A program made the translations under genes and the position numbers. From positions 1,923,001-1,987,000 of the forward strand of contig OZ025206.1 of NCBI GenBank assembly GCA_964019055.1: a stretch of 64,000 bases of DNA, in the 5' to 3' direction. Within the stretch, counting starts at the first letter, position 1. The number at the start of each line of letters is the position of its first letter. This document shows positions 56,386 to 64,000 of this stretch, one piece after another. Source of the stretch: Anthopleura xanthogrammica. Taxonomy: Eukaryota > Cnidaria > Anthozoa > Actiniaria > Actiniidae. The notes beneath the pieces were generated by a model. The model did no database searches, had not been told where the DNA came from, and saw only the letters and a program-made list of their open reading frames with translations.

Positions 56386-59300
56386 ATGAAATCAGACAGC
56401 TCAGAGAAATCAGATGAATGTTGGTGAGTATTTCCTCTAAAAATTGTTTGCTAAAGCTCAATGTTATTGAAAAGGCATGCTTGCTTGGTTGTGATGAAAG
56501 CATGTCTGCCATAGAACATCTGATAGTTTTTCTACCTCTTGGAGCATTGGTTTTGGAGTTGAGAGGTAGAAGAACATGATAGAAGCAGGATCGAATCAAA
56601 TCCTCTTCTGTCTGTGTATGGTTCTTGTAAGAGACTCTTCTAGGTGACAACCTCGATTAGCAAACCATTATATTTATAACCAACTTATTACCAGCGATCT
56701 GACCTCATAAAATAATATTCTATCTAAACAAATACAAATAAACCTTAATGGATAGCTTCTTAACGATCTACTTCACACATTTCCATTCAGCCTTTGTGTT
56801 AAACCTTTACTTTGAAAATATCCATAATATACTTGCAGTGATGATGGATAGCTAAGCTTCAACTTTACCTCCCCTCCCTGAGGTTCAAACTCTTTGGCAC
56901 TGTTTGTAAACAAGCTTATGGAGTATTAAAAATCCTATATTCTGATGGCTATGCTATTATAGGACTATTAGTAATTTAACTCAATGGTAAAGAAAACCAT
57001 AGGAAAATGCGTTTTCTGAGAGCTGCAAAATTTCTTTCTTTCGCGAACTTACAGGGCAATGGCCAGTAAGCCACCGGTCATAAAGACCAACCAAATTAGT
57101 CTTAACTTAGTCTTAAAATTACTGGTCAAAATTACTGGTGAGTCAAAGATTTGACCAGACAGTTCCTATTCTGGCCAGATATTGTCCGTTGACCAGATGT
57201 TATTTCAAGCCCAGGCTTGCAATCTAATATGATATTATATATTTTGCGAGATTATTATATTCTATCTTTGCGAGTTCTAAATTACACTTCTATTTCTGCT
57301 GATTATTGTTTTTGTTTTGTTTCCATAGTGATGGCAGTGATGATGAGGTTAGTAGTCCTTCCTAACTTGTGTCACAAGGAACTGCAAATGTTTCATGTTA
57401 TATTTTTATACAAGCTTTAAATAAATTCAAGTAATAGATATAGTTATTTAAAGTACCAAAAATCTTTGGTCTTATTAAACTCTGAAACAAACTCTGGGCT
57501 GATGTAAGCAATGCTAATAAGCTTAATCAAGAACAGCCATCAATTCATCTGATTTCTACCTGTATACCTTTCCATTTAGACAGAGCAAGTGATTTCGTCA
57601 ACAAGCTCTACTGAGGATCAACCAACACCTTATGAACACATAGAGGAAAACATTTACCTAATTGACAAGTAAGTTGGGTCATATTGAAAGTGCAGATCCA
57701 GGGGGAGGGTCAAGGGGTCCAAACCCCCCTAGTTTTCAATCCTTATTCATGATATCTTATTGAAATGGCTTTAATGCTTTGATTTGATTTTTTTGTCCTT
57801 TTTCATTTGTTTTTGTTTGGTATACGTTTGGGCGGTATCCGATAAGTGGAAGAGAGAACTTAAGTCAGGTTTTGCTCGCGTATTGTACGCGAGCACAATG
57901 TGATTGCGATCAAAACGCGAATAACAATAGAGAAAGGTGCGAACAAATTGTGAGCAGATCACAAGCATTTGGTGCTCACAGATCGCAATCTGCCCGTGAT
58001 CTGCCCACGATCAAATGTACATATGTTTCTGGACTGCACTGTATGATAGATGGGTAATATTATGCGTGGGTGAAATCGCGTGGGGGATAGAGTCTGTGGA
58101 TGATAAGCCTGTAATTCGTTTGGGCCTCCCCCCTCGAAAATTCCAGGATTTGCCCTTGCCCCTCATTTCAGTTTCATAACTTCAGACTCTAAATGGGCTC
58201 AGTTACATACACGTAATGTCACACGCCACACGCCACAGCATAGCTCTACCTTAGATATATATATTATAGTATGTTACAGTATGTTTGAAAATAAAATGGT
58301 TCTTGTTTTTCTTTAGGAAAAAACACATTAATAAAGAAGTACGTCGTATGACATGTGAATGTTATACTGAACTTGGTAAGTGCTCATCCTTCAAATTGTT
58401 TTCAATCTTTCATATTAAATTTTATCAATACCATGAAGTACTGTAGCATCTTGACTGATATAAACCAGTGCAGAGTTAACTCACCAATCAAAGTTGAAAT
58501 TAAAATTATGGTTTTTTTTACATTGAGCAGAAGATAATGAAGATGTAGTTCCTTGTGGAGAAAACTGCTTAAACAGATTGCTGATGATTGAATGGTAAGG
58601 TTTGAGTTCATTTATTGCACAAAATGTGAGTGAAATTCTTTTACTTACTGTTTTTTTCTCTTATTTTTTGTTAGCAACAACAGATGTCTATGTGGTAATC
58701 GCTGCACTAATAAAAGATTTCAACAGGTCTGTACTACCTTGATTTATTTTTAGATGTACAGCTATTTCAAAAAAGGTTTGGGAAGGTTTTATTGCATGTT
58801 ACTTGTTGCATGTTGCATGTTGCATGTTGCACGTTGCTTACCAAGTTTGAGATGCATTATATTCATATGTAAATAATGTCAGCACAAAGATAAATGTGCA
58901 GACAAGGTTTGGGTAAATTCCCTATTGTTATGACTCATGTTATGACCTTTCACTGCTTGAATTCCCATTATCCATACTGCATTTCAGGCTTGGTATGCAA
59001 CAAGCAACATGCAACAAAACCTTCAGCAAACTTTTTTGAAATAATAGTATATATATAGAGAGAAATTAGCTGTTAAACTAAACATCATTTAGAGCAGTTT
59101 TCATATGAGTGGGTAATGAACAGTACTGACCTACAGCAGTGATGCACAAGATATGATATACCGTAACATTGAAATGGCTTCTCACTGCATTCCAGTAATA
59201 CCTCCAATCACAATGTGTAGTTATGGTAACAGTAAGATATGGTATGGTTACAGCTATGAATTTGCTGTATCATTTCCCACTCATATGAAAACCACTCTAT

Positions 59301-62300
59301 ACAGTACGTATATTGCAAACGACCAAGTTTACAAGCAAGGGATTGACGTGATATGGAACGAGTCATGGAAACACTTTGATTGATGACAGTCAACCGAAAA
59401 CCCTATTTAGTCTTGACAGAAAATTGTATGACTTTTACTGACCTTTAGGATGACTTCAATTGAGCTTTTCATTGGGTTGAAAAAATCCTTGTAAGTTCAC
59501 TGCTACTCATGTTTGCTGATTGTGACATGTTATTTGTTTGTTTTGCAGGGCTGCAAAGTGAAAATAGAAGTTTTTAAAACAGATAAGAAAGGATGGGGCT
59601 TAAAAAGTCATGAGGATCTGGAAGAGTAAGATATTTTTGCTTCTTAATTATAATTTCAAGACTTAACACTGAAAAATATGAGAGAATGCAATGTCACCTT
59701 TGGTGAAAGGTTTCCCATTTCAGACCATGTGTCATTCCCTAGAGTATCATTTCTTTGTTTAACTGTTGCGCATGAGAAGACACACGAATATGGATACAAC
59801 TCAAACAAAGAAACTTATTCTCAAGAGAATGACACTTGGTCTGAAATATAGGAAAACATTTTGCAAAAAGGTAGAGGTGTATATCTGTGTAAGTTAAAAC
59901 CACAGGAATCCCATGGATTAGTTCTCACAAAAAATTACACAATTTTTCCACAGAAACCAATTTGTGATGGAATATTGTGGGGAAGTCATGAATTATAGGG
60001 ACTTCATGAATAGAGCAGAGCAGTACGATCGACAGAAGCGTAGGCATTATTATTTCATGACTCTTAGAGCTGATGAGGTAAGCTAACACATCTATCAATC
60101 ATTAATAGAGTATCCTTGGGAAAAGTACATACTAAGTAGGGATTTTGATATATTACTGTCATATATTACTGCGATTCTCAATATTCTGCGAACTCAGACA
60201 TTTCAATGGCTTGTTGTAAAATTGTTTTTTTGCTGTCATAATCAAAACTAAGATGTAGAATAACTTTATCATTACAATAGTAGCAGAAAGCATCCATTTA
60301 TCTGTACCTATATAAGTTAATTAATATGTTTTCTAATTGATGTTTATAATAGATCATTGATGCAACCTTCAAAGGAAGCCTCTCCCGGTTTGTGAATCAC
60401 AGCTGTGATCCAAACTGTGTCACCCAAAAGGTATGGATTCCAGTACAAAGTGCATAGTCTTGCCTTTGACATGATGCACCGATAGATCTCTTAAGCTGGG
60501 GCGTAATGTTTTGCCCATTTCACACTTTCATTCCCTTGAGTATCATTTCTTTGCTTGGATGCAAATGAAACAAAGAATCCTATTCTCTAAGGAATGACAA
60601 GCAGTCTGAAATGGGCAAAACAAATGCCCAAGCTAAAGAAGTCTATTCGAGTTTACTATTGAGATGATTCCCCTACTCAAAATTATAAACCTGCCCTTAC
60701 ATACAATGACATAATTTGTTTTGGTAATTTGCCATTTAAATTGCCAACCAGAAAATCGCAGATATGATAACTGCAAAACATATGGATACTGAAACCTATC
60801 AGTTCACTAGCCATAATTCTATAAAGGAAAAAATATATATATTTATTTAAGCCCTGTTTGTGTTAATGTTTTCTTTTTCTGAATTTGCAGTGGACAGTTA
60901 ATGGACTTTTACGAATAGGCTTTTTTACTCTACGAAAAATCTCTGCTGGAGAAGAATTAACATTTGACTATCAGTTACAGAGATATGGGTAAGATACTTG
61001 TGTATAAACTTCATAAAACCCTTATTAACAGATTCCAAGGCCTGTACCATTAGTCATATATGGGCTACAGATGGACCAATAATAGTGTGTGAAATAACAG
61101 CTGCTCAATAGCTGGACAAGATGGCCAGCCATGTCGAACTGATCAACATTTGACCAGACAATGTGACTGGTAAACAAGGTTGGAGTACAAGGGGTTTGGC
61201 CAGAGAAGTGCCAATTTTTGGCAGACATTTTACATTGACCAGCCATATTATATTTTCCCTATGTACAGTAGTACCATACCAATCTGTCATGAATACATAT
61301 TATATACGTTCAAGAATCTTGAATGTCTTTCAAATTTTTTAGGTTCCTTTAACCATTATTTTGTTATGTATTCTTGTAGGAAAGTTGCCCAGACATGCTA
61401 CTGTGAATCTCCAAACTGTACAGGAATCATTGGTGGTGAGAAGCATACTCCACTCAAGAACACAGTAGAAAGAATAGGTAATTTTATATATATAAATAAT
61501 TATATTAACTCATGGCCAAATATTTGCAGCAAGTTTCTAAGTCAACAAGGCCACCACATAGACACATAGCTAACAATAATGGTTGGTCAACGGACATTGT
61601 CTGGCCAAAATTGTTCCAGCCAAACACCTGTTAGGCTGGTCCTCTTCGCTGGTCACATGTTGATCAGTGAGGCATATTCAGTCATCATGTCTGGCTATTG
61701 AACAACTGTTATGTTTAGCGATGCAGATTCGCAGAAAAGAAATTAGAATATGTTCAATACTTTAAATTACTGACCTTTTTAATTTTTTCTTGTTTTGATT
61801 CCCTATATAATTTTCCTGTTATGTTGAATTCCTATATAGTTACTCCATCAACTAGTTCTCCCAGAAGAAAGAGGAAGCTTGGCAGGAGTTTGGTAGAAGA
61901 CTTTGATGCATTTTCTGTAAGTTAAGATTATTTTAATTCTTATTCTCTCTTCTAGAACAAATCATAAAAATTAGTTGTAATAGTTCAAGATACATACTAG
62001 AAAATTTAATGGCAATGTAGAGGTATTGAACCAGCATGCCTCTCACCTCTGGGGTCTCTGGTTTATTCCTTGCACTCGGCATCACTGTACATCTATCTAG
62101 AATGTACATTTATCTGTACTGGTATTGAATATACATCGAAAAGTTTAACTAAGTAAGTTGTACTGAGTATCTAAAGTTAAACTTTTCGATATGTACATGT
62201 ATTTGATTGTAATGAGCATTTCTTTCAGATTGAAGATGAATTAATACGTCTTATTGGAGATCATCGTGGTATGACTCATAGTGATCAAGCTCTCAATTTA

Positions 62301-64000
62301 TCCAGGCTGATGGTTAGGGCAGAAACAATCCCACAACGAATAATGCTTTTGAAAGTTCTACAGGTATGAACAGGAATATTTTAGTACTAGTTTTCTGAAT
62401 GAATGTTAGAGTAATTTTATTTGGCCCATGAAACAAACTGGTGACTAATAGTCAAGGTAAAAGTTATAATGGAACTAGTGCCTACTAATATGTATTAGAA
62501 AAAAACCTACTAATGGTCTATCACCAATCGAGCCCTGTGATTGGCTGAGCTACTAGGGGTCTATTAGTGATAGACCTCTAGTAGCGAAAAGCGCCGGTTT
62601 TGAAAACCAAAAAAAATATATTTAAAACAAAATCCAAAACTTTTTGCATCCTTTTATTGGACCGAATAGTAGGTTTTTACTAAAACAATTAGACCTCTCG
62701 TAGACCATTCGGACTCGAGGCTAATTGTTAATTAAAACTTCTATTTTTTCAAGGGCTAAATAAAATCACTCTGACTTTATGGCAGTTACTGTACATCTAT
62801 AATAAGAGCAGAATGCATTTTGAAATTTAAAGCTCAAACTTAGTAAGCATTTTTTTAAGAGTGATGCATTACTACAGCTAAGATTGAGACAAAGTTTGTG
62901 ACAATTAAATTTGACTACAGTCAATCAAATAAATTGGTAGGGTATGTTACAGAGGTACATGGGAAGTCTTTTGCTAATAAACCTGTCATGATTTTACAGA
63001 GGTAAACCCCTTACATCTAAGTGTTATTACTAGATAATGCCAGTACCTTTATGAGTCAAGCATATTCGTTTTGTTTTCCAGAATACCACAGATCAGAATT
63101 GTCTTAAGGCCTTCCTCAGATACCAGGGCCTTTCATTGCTGTGGAGCTGGATGGTTGATGCTGGTGCAAAACCAACTGGAAAACTGCAATATGAAGTAAG
63201 TCATGTGTTGTAAAAATGGGTGGGTGGGAGGATGGATAGATGGGTGAATGGACGAGTGAATGGATGGATGGAGGGATAGACGGAAGGATTGATGGGTGGA
63301 TGGATAGATGATGGAGGGATAGAGGGATAGATGGAAGGATTGATGGGTGGATGGATGGATGGATGGAACAAAGGCATAGATGGATGGGAGGATTGATGGG
63401 TGGATGGATGGAAGGAAGGAAGGCATAGATGGATGAAAGGATTGATGGGTGGATGGAGGGATGGATGGAAGGGAGGCATGGATGGATGGATGGGTAGGTT
63501 ATATTAAATGTATTTAATTGAATATTAATTAATGATTCTACACCTTTTCTGCCTAGCTTCTTTCAACACTCAAATACCTACCAGTCAGCAACAAAAACCA
63601 ACTGGAAGATAGCAAAGTTATCAAAGTAGTTAACAAATGGGCTATCAAGGAAATGGCTGAACAAGAAATGCCATCTTCATGTAGCAGCCAAGAAGAAAAT
63701 CCTGAAGAGATAGACCGAACTTTAACACAAGAAGATGTGGACTCCAGTTTGTCTGAAAAGATGAAGAAAAAAACTGGTTTTGAAAGACAACTTTCGAGTC
63801 CTAGTTCATGTGGCAAAGGGGTTTCTGAAGAAGAAATATCAAATACAGATCTAGCAGGAGTTCAGTCTGATAATAAAACAGGAAAAACGAAAGAGAGAGC
63901 TGATAAATCTCCCGATGATCTTTCTGAAGATGATAACAAGTCAACTGAGGATGACCAGTCTGTTGTATCGGATGATGGGGATGTTGGGCCGATGGCTTTT
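56386..64000 (+). CDS. SETD2: Histone H3K36 methyltransferase SETD2, 5' part
   Basis: Trimethylates histone H3 lysine 36 during transcription elongation. Coding exons: 56386-56423, 57329-57347, 57580-57668, 58317-58375, 58531-58594, 58675-58726, 59549-59625, 59954-60077, 60353-60430, 60891-60988, 61380-61477, 61840-61916, 62229-62363, 63082-63195, 63557-64000 (open at the edge); 522 residues seen. AWS domain (~58-107: [38 protein letters not shown]), SET domain (~108-232: [59 protein letters not shown]), post-SET ([16 protein letters not shown]), then the SETD2-specific helical part ([29 protein letters not shown]). WW and SRI domains should lie to the right. An in-frame TAA 12 bp before the ATG supports this start, but the N-terminus is very short for the family, so upstream exons may be missing. 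Confidence 0.94.
59090..59300. mobile_element. MITE family A copy in SETD2 intron 6
   Basis: Ends TAGAGCAGTTTTCATATGAG and CTCATATGAAAACCACTCTA; compared with the copy at 45685-45896 many CG sites have become TG or CA, as expected for an older methylated copy. Confidence 0.85.
59700..60645. mobile_element. Two MITE family C copies in SETD2 introns
   Basis: 59700-59875 (CATTTCAGACCATGTGTCAT to ATGACACTTGGTCTGAAATA) and 60492-60645 (CTTAAGCTGGGGCGTAATG to ATGCCCAAGCTAAAG) lie in the introns on either side of the exons at 59954-60077 and 60353-60430. Confidence 0.72.
61083..61712. mobile_element. Two family D repeats flanking a SETD2 exon
   Basis: 61083-61248 and 61582-61712 both carry TGACCAG/CTGGTCA phrases and a terminal GTTATTT- or AATAACAG-like end; the post-SET exon 61380-61477 lies between them. 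Confidence 0.55.
62500..62720. mobile_element. Inverted copy of the element in PHB intron 6
   Basis: Shares CCTACTAATGGTCTATCACC, GTGATTGGCTGAGCTACT and GTCTATTAGTGATAGACC with 29365-29590, in the opposite orientation. Ends contain TAGTAGGTTTTTACTAA. Confidence 0.72.
63211..63500. repeat. (GGAT)n-type minisatellite in SETD2 intron 14
   Basis: GGATGGATGGAT with a longer-period phrase GGAAGGATTGATGGGTGGAT recurring about every 50-70 bp. The proline/serine/histidine-rich minus-strand frames here are artefacts of the repeat. Confidence 0.93.

Noticed and set aside
63133..63479. Proline/serine/histidine-rich minus-strand proteins
   Set aside because: Frames arise from the GGAT minisatellite in a SETD2 intron.
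63553..63816. 87-codon minus-strand frame
   Set aside because: Antisense shadow of the SETD2 exon 63557-64000.

Overview
The window is nuclear DNA of an animal, most likely an anthozoan cnidarian and probably a stony coral. This is an inference: genes are split by many short introns at conserved metazoan positions, intergenic DNA is AT-rich and packed with short non-autonomous DNA transposons, and there is a local cluster of near-intronless rhodopsin-type receptors, a pattern common in corals and anemones. No prokaryotic, organellar or viral gene was recognised.

Layout. 1-10.5 kb is a tandem cluster of class A GPCR genes on the + strand: the 3' tail of one copy at the left edge, then complete genes at 2860-3963 and 8673-9770. 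Each is followed by a 97-bp tandem repeat derived from its own last coding segment. 11.4-21.8 kb (- strand) holds the first 14 coding exons of CMTR1, the mRNA cap 2'-O-methyltransferase; its last part is not visible. 23.8-25.8 kb (-) is RPS26 and 26.5-30.4 kb (+) is prohibitin (PHB), a divergent pair. 32.0-33.0 kb (-) is an unidentified single-exon gene. 34.1-39.9 kb (+) is PRIM1, the catalytic primase subunit, with one AT-AC U12-type intron. 42.1-55.5 kb (-) is a SEC14-like (CRAL-TRIO plus GOLD) lipid-binding protein in 15 coding exons. 56.4-64.0 kb (+) is the 5' part of SETD2 (H3K36 methyltransferase), which runs off the right edge.

The genes are unrelated housekeeping functions plus a receptor cluster; they do not form a pathway. 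Exon structures were assembled by hand from splice signals, reading-frame continuity and remembered family motifs. Frame is kept across every junction in PHB, RPS26, PRIM1, SEC14-like, SETD2 and the visible part of CMTR1.

Between the exons lie at least a dozen families of small inverted-repeat elements (MITEs), a tRNA-derived SINE family, a 57-bp satellite that looks like the amplified tail of that SINE, and many microsatellites. No transposase or reverse transcriptase reading frame was seen. The most unusual items are the receptor 3'-end minisatellite, the SINE-satellite link, an inverted-repeat element with a tRNA-like core, the AT-AC intron in PRIM1, and a nested transposon ending a few bases from a CMTR1 splice donor.
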